Assembly: GCF_014698845.1 (NCBI RefSeq)
Contig: NZ_JACJTV010000001.1
Coordinates: 62,001-126,000, forward strand
Length of the DNA stretch: 64,000 nucleotides
Direction: 5' to 3'
DNA from: Coleofasciculus sp. FACHB-1120
Lineage (GTDB): Bacteria > Cyanobacteriota > Cyanobacteriia > Cyanobacteriales > FACHB-T130
Shown here: positions 1-9,305 of the stretch, piece after piece
Numbering within the stretch: the stretch's first letter is position 1
How the letters are laid out: every line of letters starts with the position of its first letter
The notes under the pieces: model-generated
Database searches by the model: none
Told to the model about the DNA's origin: nothing
What the model saw: only the letters and a program-made list of their open reading frames with translations
Position numbers and translations under genes: made by a program

Positions 1-978
1 CTTAAACGTTGAACCATCCTTCTGATAAGCATCGAGTCGGGAGTTGTATTCCATCGGCAAATTCTCAGCCCCAACTAGCTGGCGCAAGCGGAAAGGATCG
101 GCGTTGACAATGGTTGTCGTAGCGTTGATTTCAGTGCCATCCTGAAAAACCACCCCTTTAGCAACACCTCGTGAGAGGAGAATCTGGGTAACGCCTCGCC
201 CGGTTTCAATTTGTACTCCGGCTTTTCTTGCCGCTTCCGCAAGGCGATTCGTCACCGTACCCATTCCACCCTTTACGATCATCCAAGTGCGATCGCTACC
301 CGGTAGCCGACACATATTGTGGATGAGAAAATTCATCCCAGTACCGGGAGTATCCCAGGTACCATACAATCCTGAGAACCCATCCGTCACGGCATACATT
401 GCCTTTACTAAGTCGCTTTTGAAATTAAATCGGTCGAGATATTCTCCGACTGACTTGCGGCAGAGATTAATAAAGACTTGGCGCAATTCTGGGCGCACAT
501 ACCGTTGAGCCGTTTCTTCAATCGAAAGCGGTTCCTCTAACCAAGTGGGGGCAATATCGTCACGCATCTGGGCAAGTTCATTCTGTAGCGCTTCGTTTGC
601 TTGCCAATCTGCTTCCGAGAAGAACGATACAAACTGCCGTTTCATCTCTTCTTGGTTTGAGCCAAATAGCAAATAACGCTTGTCAGTTGTGGGCAAAAAG
701 TAGTGCGGATCGCGCCGAATCACCGGGATGTCCACATCAAGAAGACGAATTAATTCCGGTGGCATCAACCCTAACAAATACGCACCCGTCGAAGTGCCTA
801 AATTGGGTGCTATTTGAAACGGATGCTCAGTGCGGCAGGCACCGCCAATAACATCCTTTGCTTCCACTACTAGAACCTTTAGCCCCTGACGTGCCAATAA
901 CAAGGCTGCCACCAAACCGTTATGTCCAGCACCCACCACCAGTACATCTACAGAATTCTCGATCCAACGTGGTTTCAT
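1..978 (-). CDS. Phytoene-desaturase-like FAD-dependent oxidoreductase (3' part beyond left edge)
   Basis: The frame is open from an ATG at 978 to the left edge (326 codons), so the C-terminus is missing. The N-terminus carries a Rossmann FAD-binding motif (VVVGAGHNGLVAA, about residues 16-28), followed by a second conserved flavin-binding segment (VVEAKDVIGGACRTE). Further in are the MIVKGGMGTVTNRLAEAA and NADPFRLRQLVG stretches typical of the COG1233 carotenoid desaturase/isomerase superfamily, including the PYROXD2-like branch. These enzymes use FAD to desaturate, isomerise or oxidise isoprenoids or related lipids. The exact substrate cannot be read from the part visible here. CrtH (carotenoid isomerase) is a possible but unproven identity. 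The next gene, a transporter on the same strand, is 44 bases upstream and functionally unrelated. Confidence 0.85.
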   Translation of the reverse strand, partial: MKPRWIENSVDVLVVGAGHNGLVAALLLARQGLKVLVVEAKDVIGGACRTEHPFQIAPNLGTSTGAYLLGLMPPELIRLLDVDIPVIRRDPHYFLPTTDKRYLLFGSNQEEMKRQFVSFFSEADWQANEALQNELAQMRDDIAPTWLEEPLSIEETAQRYVRPELRQVFINLCRKSVGEYLDRFNFKSDLVKAMYAVTDGFSGLYGTWDTPGTGMNFLIHNMCRLPGSDRTWMIVKGGMGTVTNRLAEAARKAGVQIETGRGVTQILLSRGVAKGVVFQDGTEINATTTIVNADPFRLRQLVGAENLPMEYNSRLDAYQKDGSTFK

Positions 979-1022
979 GCTCTTTTGCTGCTTCTGTTTT
1001 CTGGGTGTTCATTGGGGTTCGT

Positions 1023-2231
1023 TTACAATAATATTCCTGCGATCGCAGCGGTCATAAAACCCGCGAACAAACCGCCGATCATCGCCCTGACACCCATTCT
1101 CGCTAAATCTTTCTGACGGTTCGGTGCCATGCCGCCAATCCCGCCGATGGTGATTCCAATCGAGCCAATATTGGCAAAGTTGCACAAAGCGTAGGTTGAG
1201 ATAATTACCGCCCGTTCGGATATCGCCTTCTGCTCAATCAGCGCCTTCAGATCCAGATAGGCGATAAAATCATTCAAAATCGTCTTTTTACCTAACAACA
1301 CCCCCACCTGAGCGCAGTCAGCCCAAGGCACCCCAATCAGCCACGCAACCGGGGCCATTACAAAAGACAACATCCACTCCAACGACAGCAAAGGCACGCC
1401 AAGAAGCCCCCCCAACCATCCCAGGAGAGCATTGACGAAAGCCAGTAACCCCAAAAAGGCAATAATTACCGCCGCTACATTTACTGCCAGTTTCGTCCCG
1501 TCAATTGCTCCCGCCGCCGCTGCATCAATCGCATTCACAAAGGTACTCTCCACCTCTATCCCTGCTTTGCCAACCGTTTTGGGGACTTCCGTTTCTGGAT
1601 AAAGCAATTTTGAGGCAACGAGGGAAGTCGGGGCAGTCATGAAGAAAGCGGCAATCAGATGTGCTGGTGGAATCCCAAAGGAGAGATACGCCCCTAATAC
1701 ACCACCCGCAATTGTCCCAAATCCCGCCGTCATCACCGCATGAAGTTCTGATTGCGTCATCGTCGCCACATAAGGCTTAACGAGCAACGGTGACTCAGTT
1801 GGCCCTAAAAAGACATTCCCAGCACACGATAAAGACTCAGCCCCTGATGTTCCCATCGTCTTCATCATGACCCACGCCATCACATTCACTACTCGCTGCA
1901 CAATGCCGTAGTGGTATAACACCGTGATGAAGGAAGAAAAAAAGATAATTGTGGGCAGCACTTTAAAAGCAAAAAAGTGATCGACAAATTTATCTCCAAA
2001 AACAAATTTGGCACCCACATCAGAGAATTCTAAAAAGCGGCTAACGACATCGCCGAGAAACTTAAATACAGCTAAACCGCCGGGAGTTTTTAGAATCAGC
2101 AGTGCAAAAATAAACTCTAACCCAAGCCCCCAAAAGACCGGACGCCAACGCACAGCACGCCGGTTCACTGAGAAGGCATAAGATAATCCCACAAAAACAG
2201 CCAAACCCAGTGCTGAAATCACCCGCTCCAT
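1023..2231 (-). CDS. NupC-type concentrative nucleoside transporter
   Basis: Inner-membrane symporter of the concentrative nucleoside transporter (CNT) family, expected to take up nucleosides with H+ or Na+. The 402-residue product has the usual family length and is almost wholly hydrophobic. It shows the two signature regions: GNVFLGPTESPLLVKPY in the middle and the C-terminal stretch CNFANIGSIGITIGG followed by MAPNR. I chose the ATG at 2231 (MERVISALGLAVF). The frame stays open upstream to 2576, but that extension is hydrophilic, unlike any transporter N-terminus, and lies antisense to the start of the amidase gene. The two genes are therefore divergent with a spacer of about 160 bases. 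Substrate and coupling ion are inferred from the family only. Confidence 0.92.
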   Translation of the reverse strand: MERVISALGLAVFVGLSYAFSVNRRAVRWRPVFWGLGLEFIFALLILKTPGGLAVFKFLGDVVSRFLEFSDVGAKFVFGDKFVDHFFAFKVLPTIIFFSSFITVLYHYGIVQRVVNVMAWVMMKTMGTSGAESLSCAGNVFLGPTESPLLVKPYVATMTQSELHAVMTAGFGTIAGGVLGAYLSFGIPPAHLIAAFFMTAPTSLVASKLLYPETEVPKTVGKAGIEVESTFVNAIDAAAAGAIDGTKLAVNVAAVIIAFLGLLAFVNALLGWLGGLLGVPLLSLEWMLSFVMAPVAWLIGVPWADCAQVGVLLGKKTILNDFIAYLDLKALIEQKAISERAVIISTYALCNFANIGSIGITIGGIGGMAPNRQKDLARMGVRAMIGGLFAGFMTAAIAGILL

Positions 2232-2388
2232 CGACTCTCTCAGGGCTAAGTTACAATACGGCGTATCATAGCCTGGATGTGTGGGCAAGAAAGTATCGGC
2301 TGAGCCTGCGGATTCTATCTTTGTGGGGATGGATCGCAATAAATCACGACAACATTCAAGGCGATTAGAATTCTGGAGAGATCGTAAA

Positions 2389-3219
2389 ATGGTACGAATT
2401 TTTCTTTCCGCTGGACATGGTGCTGGCGATCCGGGCGCACTAGCTGGAGGCACTACAGAAGACAGAGAAATGCGGCTTACCCGCGATGCTGCGGTTAAGG
2501 AAATGCGATCGCGCGGTTTAGAGGTTTCCTCGGTTCCCGATTCGTTGAGTTTGAAGCAGACAATTACTTGGATCAACGCTTACTCCCGCCGTGGCGATGT
2601 TGCTTTAGAAATCCACGCTGATGCTGTCGGAAACACTAATATCCGGGGTGCCAGCGCCTTCTATACTGACGGCAACGAGCAACGCGAAGCCGATGCTCAG
2701 TTGGTGCTGCAATCCTTACTGAAGGAGGTATCCGGTTTGCCGTCCCGTGGGGTTAAACCGGATACTGCCACGGGTGTCGGGAGTTTAGGTTTCTGCCGCC
2801 AAGTTGATATTCCCTCGATTCTGATGGAGTTGGGGTTTATTACCAATCCGAGCGATCGCTCTTTATTTCAAACGAAGCGTCTAGACTTCGCCCGTGGATT
2901 GGCAGACGGTCTAGAAGCGTGGAGTCGGAAGGAAGCTCAGAGGCAGGGCTTAACGCCTCCCCCTCCTCCTAGCTACCCGGTTATTAGTGTCAAAATCAAC
3001 GCCCAGCTATATCAAAATCAAGGAATTTTGGTGAATGGGAATGCTTGTATTCCGGTTGTTTTCCTAAAGTCTTTAGGAATCGATCCGAGTAAAGTAGCAG
3101 ACTTCCGCACCACTACTCACCGGAATCTCGAATATATCAAAGCGGTGGATTTGCAGCCCTTTAAAGTATCTGTTAAATGGGACAATCTAACCCGCACAGT
3201 CATTTTAACCACCTATTAA
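2389..3219 (+). CDS. N-acetylmuramoyl-L-alanine amidase (Amidase_3) with C-terminal stalk domain
   Basis: Zinc hydrolase that cleaves the lactyl-amide bond between N-acetylmuramic acid and the peptide stem of peptidoglycan. The 276-residue product begins directly with the fold (MVRIFLSAGHGAGDPGA). His10, a glutamate near residue 24 and His76 (in EIHAD) fit the zinc ligands, and a late glutamate in SILMELGFITN fits the catalytic site. After a proline-rich linker, the last ~70 residues resemble a copper-amine-oxidase N-terminal-like stalk domain (INAQLYQNQGILVNGNACIPV). I see no signal peptide from the ATG at 2389. The frame is open 36 codons further upstream, but that part is hydrophilic and overlaps the divergent promoter region. 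Without export it could be a cytosolic or lysis-released amidase. Confidence 0.88.
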   Translation: MVRIFLSAGHGAGDPGALAGGTTEDREMRLTRDAAVKEMRSRGLEVSSVPDSLSLKQTITWINAYSRRGDVALEIHADAVGNTNIRGASAFYTDGNEQREADAQLVLQSLLKEVSGLPSRGVKPDTATGVGSLGFCRQVDIPSILMELGFITNPSDRSLFQTKRLDFARGLADGLEAWSRKEAQRQGLTPPPPPSYPVISVKINAQLYQNQGILVNGNACIPVVFLKSLGIDPSKVADFRTTTHRNLEYIKAVDLQPFKVSVKWDNLTRTVILTTY

Positions 3220-3362
3220 TTTGCTTTCAATTTATTGGGTGATAGTTAATTTATATTCAGTTGAATTTTGAGTTTTGAATGAACAACTCATGACTCACTG
3301 CTTATGCGCGATCGCTCTAAAATTACCTACTTCCGATTTCCCTATGGTTCAATGAATATAAA

Positions 3363-4007
3363 ATGAACCCATCTTCTGCTGTATCGCTGACAGCAATTGT
3401 TTTGGCAGGGGGAAAAAGCTCTCGCATGGGGCGGGATAAAGCCTTAATTTCTGTGAACGGCGTTCCCCTGATTCGGCAAGTTTGTGAAGTTGCCCAAGCG
3501 TGTGCTTCAAGAGTATATGTGGTAACGCCGTGGAGCGAACGATACCAAGATATTGTATCCAGCACCTGTCAATTAATTCGAGAAGTCGGTACAGGAGAAA
3601 ACCGCTCTTTTTCTAACGATGAGAAACCCCACGGGCCACTGATTGGCTTTGCCCAAGGACTCGCGCCAGTACAAACAGAATGGGTGCTGTTACTTGCCTG
3701 CGATTTGCCCAATTTAAAAGAGGAATTTTTGCTCAATTGGGTACAGCATTTACCAGAGGTGCCAGAAGATTGTATTGCGTTTCTTCCCCGACATCCCAAA
3801 GGCTGGGAACCGTTATGCGGTTTTTATCGCCGCAGCTGTTTGCCTAGCTTAACTGAATTCATTCATAAAGGGGGCAGATCCTTTCAGCAATGGTTGTCTC
3901 AACATCCCGTACAAGAACTGCCCCTAACTGAGCGATCGCTCTTATTTAATTGCAACACACCGGCTGATTTGGGAGAGGTAATGGGTAATAAGAATTTTGA
4001 GTTTTGA
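3363..4007 (+). CDS. mobA: Molybdenum cofactor guanylyltransferase
   Basis: Cytosolic enzyme that adds GMP from GTP to molybdopterin, giving the guanine-dinucleotide form of Moco. The 214-residue protein has the nucleotidyltransferase signature LAGGKSSRMGRDKALI near residues 15-30, and LACDLPNL where the Mg-binding aspartate lies. The length fits MobA. A MoeB-like gene sits 1 kb away on the other strand, so two cofactor-related genes are close but not in one operon. Assignment as mobA rather than another MobA-like transferase (for example MocA) rests on overall pattern only. Confidence 0.88.
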   Translation: MNPSSAVSLTAIVLAGGKSSRMGRDKALISVNGVPLIRQVCEVAQACASRVYVVTPWSERYQDIVSSTCQLIREVGTGENRSFSNDEKPHGPLIGFAQGLAPVQTEWVLLLACDLPNLKEEFLLNWVQHLPEVPEDCIAFLPRHPKGWEPLCGFYRRSCLPSLTEFIHKGGRSFQQWLSQHPVQELPLTERSLLFNCNTPADLGEVMGNKNFEF

Positions 4008-4072
4008 GTTGTAGAGACACGATAAACTTTTTACCTTTTACCCCTTACCCACGACCGATTACCTATTACCTT

Positions 4073-4720
4073 TTAAGGATTAACCGGCGCAGCCGGAACA
4101 ACGGGTTCTGCTTCCAAACTTGGCAAAGGTGTCAACTGAGGGAGAGGTGCCTGTGGCGGTGTAAAGTCAGGCGTCGGCTTCGGGGGTGGTGGTGGCGCAA
4201 AGGTGGGGGATAAGTTGCGGGGCAAATCGGATGCGGAAATGCAGGTATCCAGTGCCTTGGTGGCAGAAATCTCCAACTGGCGATTCAAGCCGACAACGCA
4301 TTCAGCAAAGCGGATGGGTAGGAGGCTACGACGACAGGAATCGAGAACCTCAAGCAACGGCGGGTTTTTGGCATCTTGGGAAATATTAATCACGCACCTG
4401 CCTAACTCGATGGGACGTCGCACCCGGAGACAGGCAGCCAGAGCATCTTGTGAGGCAATCTGAGTTTCTCGGTTAATATTAAACACGCAAGCGGATAAAT
4501 CTGTCGGTTTGAGGGCATCCGAACAGCTAGCGGCAGAGAGTTCTGTAGAGATACCAACCGCCCTTAATTCGGCAGCGCAGTATTGAAAAGGGCTGAAATG
4601 GGTAGCGGTGGCAGGAACAGTCTCAACAGCGATCGCAAATAATCCTGCGGTAAGGGCTAGCCCAGTCGTTGATAATCGTCGGGAACGAGACAAGGCACGT
4701 TCGCTACTTTTGTTTTGCAT
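4073..4720 (-). CDS. Exported protein with repeated paired-cysteine motifs and Pro-rich tail
   Basis: I do not recognise a named family. From the ATG at 4720 the product is 215 residues. A basic N-terminus and hydrophobic segment (TGLALTAGLFAIAVETVPATA) look like a signal peptide with an AxA-type cleavage site. The mature part is built of about three repeats of roughly 33 residues, each with the pattern C-V-x-x-(I/L)-N/S ... (A/V)L-x-x-C ... L-x-x-C, which suggests repeated intramolecular disulfides in the periplasm. The last ~45 residues are proline-rich (PPPPPKPTPDF). An upstream in-frame start at 4744 adds eight residues that do not help the signal peptide. The gene ends close to mobA (convergent). 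Function unknown. Confidence 0.72.
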   Translation of the reverse strand: MQNKSSERALSRSRRLSTTGLALTAGLFAIAVETVPATATHFSPFQYCAAELRAVGISTELSAASCSDALKPTDLSACVFNINRETQIASQDALAACLRVRRPIELGRCVINISQDAKNPPLLEVLDSCRRSLLPIRFAECVVGLNRQLEISATKALDTCISASDLPRNLSPTFAPPPPPKPTPDFTPPQAPLPQLTPLPSLEAEPVVPAAPVNP

Positions 4721-4974
4721 GATAGTTCTACATAAGTCGGTCACAAGCTATCCTACTTGGACATTGGTAGTAGTTTGCACCTTTGCACTTTTGTATTTTT
4801 ACTTTTGCATTTCTACTCAGTGCAATGTTATCGGCTGCAACTAAAAAATGCGATTGGGGAAGCGAACCGACACGTCGGCGCTTTGCTATCCCACTCCAAA
4901 AGCGAATAAAAATCGAACCCCACATCTGCACCCAAGAAGTTAGCAAGTTAAAATTAAGAATCAAATCTAGAAAA

Positions 4975-5003
4975 ATAGAGACGTTCTCACAGAACGCCTC
5001 TAT
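4975..5003 (-). terminator. Rho-independent terminator after the moeB-like gene
   Basis: Inverted repeat ATAGAG-ACGTTCT / AGAACGC-CTCTAT with a CAC loop and small mismatches, about 33 bases past the stop codon on the minus strand. It is followed in transcript sense by a T-rich tract (ATTTTTCTAGATTT). Confidence 0.65.
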
Positions 5004-5035
5004 TGAAGGTTACTAAATTCAAAGCTGTTACCTTT

Positions 5036-6208
5036 TTAGTATTCAGGCACCGAAGGGTCAATTTCTCGACTCCAAGCGGTAATTCCACCTTTGACATTGG
5101 TGCCTTCTATTCCAGCTTGTTTGAGAATACCCAGTGCCTTCGCAGAACGTCCACCCATCTTGCAGTGGGCAATCAAGCGATGACCGTTGAGCAATTCTTT
5201 CACTTGGGCGACACCCGAACCGTTTTCAATATCTGGTAACGGCACCAAAACGGAACCCGGAATTTTAGCAATTTCGTACTCGTTAGGATTGCGAACATCA
5301 AGCAGGACAAAATCATTTGCACCGCTATCGAGCAATTCCTTCAATTCCCGAACCGTCATTTCTGAAATTTCCATCTGCTGTTTTGCCTCTTCCGCTTTTG
5401 CTTGTGGAATACCGCAGAATTCTTCGTAATCAATTAACTTGTCAATGACTGGTCTTTCCGGGTTCGGACGCAGTTTCAGTTCCCGGAACTTCATTTGCAA
5501 GGCATCATACAGCAACAACCGTCCACTCAGGGTATTCCCCTGACCTAAGATGATTTTGATCGCTTCAGTTGCCTGGATGGTGCCAATCACGCCGCACAGA
5601 ACGCCGAGAACCCCTCCTTCAGCACAAGAGGGAACTAATCCGGGTGGTGGCGGTTCCGGATAGAGGTCGCGGTAATTGGGACCGCCTTCGTAGTTAAATA
5701 CCGTTGCTTGACCTTCAAAAAATAAGATGGAGGCGTAGACGTTGGGCTTGTTTAACAGCACGCAAGCATCATTCACTAGATAACGTGTGGGGAAGTTATC
5801 GGTACCATCTACGACAACATCGTAGGGTTCAAGGATTTGCAGGGCGTTCTCTGAACTCAGGCGGGTTTCGTACAAGTCAACTTGGCAATCAGGATTAATT
5901 TCTAAAATCCGGTTTTTTGCCGATTCAATTTTGGGTTTCCCGACCCAAGAGGTGCCGTGAATGACTTGCCGTTGTAAGTTGGAACTATCAACGACATCAA
6001 AATCAACAATGCCGATGCGTCCGATACCGGCAGCTGCGAGATACAGCAGCAGGGGCGAACCCAGTCCACCTGTACCAACACACAGGACACTGGCGGCTTT
6101 GAGGCGTTTTTGCCCTTCCAGTCCAACTTTGGGCAGGATTAGGTGGCGAGAGTAGCGTTCGTATTCTTCTTTGGAAAGCTGGATTTCATCCAGATTGGGA
6201 TTGAGCAT
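5036..6208 (-). CDS. moeB: MoeB/ThiF-type adenylyltransferase fused to a rhodanese domain
   Basis: E1-like enzyme that adenylates the C-terminal Gly-Gly of a ubiquitin-like sulfur carrier (MoaD or ThiS type). The fused rhodanese domain (about residues 280-390) can supply persulfide sulfur, as in MOCS3/Uba4. The N-terminal ThiF fold shows the ATP-binding loop GTGGLGS at residues 45-51, NLQRQ near 78-82 and VDGTDNFPTRYLVND. The rhodanese loop is AHCKMGGRS with its cysteine. None of the cysteines forms the CxxC pairs that hold zinc in E. coli MoeB. A JAMM peptidase gene lies 97 bases upstream on the same strand. No MoaD/ThiS gene is visible, so the pathway served (Moco, thiamine or tRNA thiolation) is open. 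Confidence 0.9.
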   Translation of the reverse strand: MLNPNLDEIQLSKEEYERYSRHLILPKVGLEGQKRLKAASVLCVGTGGLGSPLLLYLAAAGIGRIGIVDFDVVDSSNLQRQVIHGTSWVGKPKIESAKNRILEINPDCQVDLYETRLSSENALQILEPYDVVVDGTDNFPTRYLVNDACVLLNKPNVYASILFFEGQATVFNYEGGPNYRDLYPEPPPPGLVPSCAEGGVLGVLCGVIGTIQATEAIKIILGQGNTLSGRLLLYDALQMKFRELKLRPNPERPVIDKLIDYEEFCGIPQAKAEEAKQQMEISEMTVRELKELLDSGANDFVLLDVRNPNEYEIAKIPGSVLVPLPDIENGSGVAQVKELLNGHRLIAHCKMGGRSAKALGILKQAGIEGTNVKGGITAWSREIDPSVPEY

Positions 6209-6305
6209 GACCTTTTAGTGAGGGCAGACAGAGTTAACAGCCTATCAAAAATACAATATCTTTGTATGTTCGGGTCTTAATCGTTTTTAAAATTAAGTTT
6301 TTAAT

Positions 6306-6809
6306 CTAGGTTATTTCAACCGTTATCATTTCTTCTGGCTGAAACTGGTGGGCGTCGTCGAGACTCCAGTTGCGGAGGTCGCCAGCTTTGCTTTGTTGAA
6401 CCGACACAATAATATACGAGTACACTGACCACGCACACGCCCGATCGAATTCAGAAGGAATTGCTGGATGGTCGGGATGAGAGTGGTAGATTCCAATGAT
6501 ATCCAGTGGACTGGGTGAAGCACCGCGTGCCTGCTTTTGTGCTTTTAGCATATCTTCGGGAGCGATCGCGTATCTGTCCCGCTTGTCTGAACCCAGTTTG
6601 GCGGAACCTTCAATCTCTTGAAATGCTTCCACTGCTTCTGCATTCCAGATGTTCTGGGTTGGCATGACTTCCACGACGGTTTTGCCATCTTCCGCCAGTT
6701 TACCCAGCAGCAAGCCGCAGCACTCTTCGGGATAGGTGCTTTCGGCATGGATTCGGATGGCTTGCAAATGGTGAGGATGGAGTTTTAATACTGCCAAGAT
6801 GCCAATCAT
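6306..6809 (-). CDS. JAMM/MPN+ metallopeptidase (M67 family)
   Basis: Small single-domain JAB1/MPN zinc isopeptidase-like protein of 167 residues. The full metal site is present: Glu29 (in PEECCG), then His109-Ser-His111 and the H-x-H-x7-S-x2-D pattern ending in Ser119 and Asp122 (HSHPDHPAIPSEFD). Bacterial relatives such as Mec+ clip C-terminal extensions from sulfur-carrier proteins. The MoeB-rhodanese gene directly downstream on the same strand supports a role in maturing a ubiquitin-like sulfur carrier. That role is an inference, since no carrier gene is next to it. The start MIGILAVLKLHP is plausible, and a later start at the leucine region would shorten it by only a few residues. Confidence 0.88.
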   Translation of the reverse strand: MIGILAVLKLHPHHLQAIRIHAESTYPEECCGLLLGKLAEDGKTVVEVMPTQNIWNAEAVEAFQEIEGSAKLGSDKRDRYAIAPEDMLKAQKQARGASPSPLDIIGIYHSHPDHPAIPSEFDRACAWSVYSYIIVSVQQSKAGDLRNWSLDDAHQFQPEEMITVEIT

Positions 6810-7065
6810 TCTGCGGGAGATGTGGAACTATTGTATGGCACTTGGTGTATGGCACTAATATCTCTCGTTTTTATTGTCTGACTATCTGGTTTTCCTGCAC
6901 AATAGCATTGCTTCTTCAGTAATTTTGAAGAAAATATTCAAAAACAGCAAGCTTGAAGAGCGATCGCTTGTGACTGAATTTTATTGAGAGCGATCGCATC
7001 TGGCTTTGTGTTCTTTCTGTTCCCAGCTAAGCTTTTAGAGACTCTGCTATCAGTAACCTAAGCAA

Positions 7066-7368
7066 ATGCCTCAGATTCAACACATGGTTCTGCTCAAATT
7101 TAAACCCGAAATAACGCCGGAAAAGATTGCAGATTTGTTAAACCAACTGGGTGAACTTCAGCAATTAATTCCCGGCATTACCTACTATTCTGGGGGAGCC
7201 TATTCTAGTCACGAGGGACTGAACCGGGGCTATAACCACGGATTTTTGATGACATTTGAGAGTGCAGATGCCCGCGATTTCTATCTGCCGCATCCCGAAC
7301 ACGAACGAGTGAAGTCTGCGATATTAGAATGCTTAGACGATTTCATCATCTTTGATTTTGAAGCTTAA
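7066..7368 (+). CDS. Dabb-family (stress-responsive alpha/beta barrel) protein
   Basis: The 100-residue protein matches the Dabb ferredoxin-like fold, typically a small dimeric protein. Diagnostic segments are the opening IQHMVLLKFKPEIT, the middle SHEGLNRGYNHGFLMTFES and YLPHPEHERV near the C-terminus. Dabb proteins include stress-induced proteins and some aldol-type cyclases. Nothing here identifies a reaction. The gene stands alone, preceded by a 256-base spacer with two GCGATCGC sites and followed by a terminator-like palindrome shared with aspS. Confidence 0.85.
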   Translation: MPQIQHMVLLKFKPEITPEKIADLLNQLGELQQLIPGITYYSGGAYSSHEGLNRGYNHGFLMTFESADARDFYLPHPEHERVKSAILECLDDFIIFDFEA

Positions 7369-7449
7369 TCGTCTTTTGGGAGATTGAGAAGAGAGGGGAG
7401 CGATCGCTATCATTTCCTCACGCCTCTTTTTCCCTTTCCAAAAAGTTAA

Positions 7450-7473
7450 AGGCGCACAATGCATTGTGCGCCT
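7450..7473 (-). terminator. Perfect 24-base palindrome, terminator of aspS
   Basis: AGGCGCACAATG is followed directly by its exact reverse complement. It lies 27 bases past the aspS stop and is followed on the minus strand by TTAACTTTTT, as in a rho-independent terminator. The plus-strand side, after the Dabb gene, has no T tract. Confidence 0.7.
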
Positions 7474-7499
7474 CTAAACCTCTACTGCGATCGCGCGAG

Positions 7500-9305
7500 T
7501 TACTGCTTGTCTTTCTCGCTGGATTTGGGCTTGTATGTCGAAGCGACGTGCAATTCCTTCAACTGCTTCCCATCAACACCAGAGGGCGCATCGGTCAATA
7601 AACAACGAGCCTGCTGCGTCTTCGGAAAAGCAATTACATCCCGAATTGATTCTTCACCCGCTAAGAGCATCACCAAGCGGTCTAACCCATAGGCAATTCC
7701 CCCGTGTGGCGGCGTGCCGTATTCAAATGCCTCTAGGAGAAATCCAAACTTGCCATAAGCTTCCTCTTTAGACAAGCCAATGGCTTCAAACACCTGCTCT
7801 TGAACCTCTCGCTGGTAAATCCGCCGACTTCCACCGCCAACTTCTACGCCGTTGAGAATCAGGTCATAAGCTTGCGCCCGTGCCGTCTTCAGGTCGTGCA
7901 AATCGTCGGGATGCGGAGCGGTAAACGGATGATGCAGCGCTTCTAGGCGCTTCTCATCAGCATTCCTCTCAAACATGGGGAAGTCTGTTACCCAAAGCAG
8001 GTTGTTTTTGTCAGGATCGATGAGTCCCAGTTCGCGACCAATCACTTGGCGCAATCTGTCGAGGGTTTTATTAACCGTATTGTGATCGCCCGCACCAAAT
8101 AGCAAAAGATGACCGGGTTTTGCACCTGTGCGACTCAGCAATTCTTGCTTCTGCGCTTCGGTGAGGTTGTCTTTAATCGCGCCAATGGTGTCGAGTTCGC
8201 CGTCATCTCGCACACGAATATAGGCAAGACCCTTCGCACCAGCTTCGCTGGCTTCTTTAAATAGGTCGCCGCCTGGTTTGATCCGCACGTTGGAGAAGGC
8301 ATCGTTTCCGCCGGGAATGGGCAATACTTTGACGATACCGCCAGAGGCGACAGCGCCAGAAAAGACCTTAAACCCAGAATCTTTCAGCAAATCGGAAACG
8401 TTGACAAGTTCTAACTCAAAGCGGGTGTCTGGTTTATCGCACCCGTAGCGATCCATCGCGTCTGCATAAGTCAGGCGCGGGAAGGGATGGGGTAAGTCGA
8501 TGTTTTTTACGGTCTTGAAGATATGGCAAACTAAACTTTCGTTGAGCTGGAGAATCTCTTCTTGAGACATGAAGCTCATCTCCATGTCTAACTGAGTAAA
8601 TTCTGGCTGTCTGTCTGCGCGTAAATCTTCATCCCGGAAGCAACGAGCAATCTGGTAATAGCGGTCATAGCCGGATACCATCAGCAGTTGCTTAAATAGC
8701 TGCGGCGACTGAGGCAGCGCATACCACTCGCTGGGATTAACGCGGCTGGGGACGAGGTAATCCCGTGCGCCTTCGGGAGTCGATTTGGTGAGAATCGGCG
8801 TTTCGATTTCGATGAAGTTTTCGGTATCTTCTAGGTAGCGACGGATGGCTTTGACGACTTGGTGACGCAACTGGAGGTTGCGCGTCATGCGATCGCGTCT
8901 TAAGTCTAGATAGCGATACTTCAGTCGCAAGTCTTCGCGCAGGGATTCTGTATCTCCAGCCCCTACTTGGAAGGGCAGCTGCTTGTATACCTGATTGAGC
9001 AGTTCAATTTTATCTGCGTAAATTTCAATCTCGCCAGTCGGAAGGCGGGGATTGAGTGAGTCATCGGGACGTTTGCTGACTCGACCCGTAATTCTGAGGA
9101 CGTATTCGTTGCGCTGGTTTGCCGCCTCTCCATAAGAGTCAGGCGTCCGGACTGGGTCGCTGATAATTTGAACGATGCCGGTGCGATCGCGCAAATCTAA
9201 AAATATCACCCCCCCGTGGTCGCGGCGACGGTCTACCCATCCACACAAGGTGACAGTTTGTCCAATATGTTCGCTTCTAGGTTCGCCGCAGTAATGGGTT
9301 CGCAT
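7500..9305 (-). CDS. aspS: Aspartyl-tRNA synthetase
   Basis: Class II aminoacyl-tRNA synthetase charging tRNA-Asp (possibly also tRNA-Asn if the enzyme is non-discriminating). The 601-residue length fits the bacterial form with its GAD insertion. The N-terminal anticodon-binding OB fold ([23 protein letters not shown]) is followed by motif 2 ([20 protein letters not shown]), the GAD domain, and motif 3 ([13 protein letters not shown]). I chose the ATG at 9305 ([10 protein letters not shown]), which matches the family N-terminus. The frame is open 26 codons upstream without family likeness. Confidence 0.97.
   Translation of the reverse strand: MRTHYCGEPRSEHIGQTVTLCGWVDRRRDHGGVIFLDLRDRTGIVQIISDPVRTPDSYGEAANQRNEYVLRITGRVSKRPDDSLNPRLPTGEIEIYADKIELLNQVYKQLPFQVGAGDTESLREDLRLKYRYLDLRRDRMTRNLQLRHQVVKAIRRYLEDTENFIEIETPILTKSTPEGARDYLVPSRVNPSEWYALPQSPQLFKQLLMVSGYDRYYQIARCFRDEDLRADRQPEFTQLDMEMSFMSQEEILQLNESLVCHIFKTVKNIDLPHPFPRLTYADAMDRYGCDKPDTRFELELVNVSDLLKDSGFKVFSGAVASGGIVKVLPIPGGNDAFSNVRIKPGGDLFKEASEAGAKGLAYIRVRDDGELDTIGAIKDNLTEAQKQELLSRTGAKPGHLLLFGAGDHNTVNKTLDRLRQVIGRELGLIDPDKNNLLWVTDFPMFERNADEKRLEALHHPFTAPHPDDLHDLKTARAQAYDLILNGVEVGGGSRRIYQREVQEQVFEAIGLSKEEAYGKFGFLLEAFEYGTPPHGGIAYGLDRLVMLLAGEESIRDVIAFPKTQQARCLLTDAPSGVDGKQLKELHVASTYKPKSSEKDKQ

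Noticed and set aside
2232-2576. Long N-terminal extension of the nucleoside transporter
   Set aside because: The extension is hydrophilic, unlike any CNT N-terminus, and antisense to the start of the amidase gene. The ATG at 2231 gives the family length.
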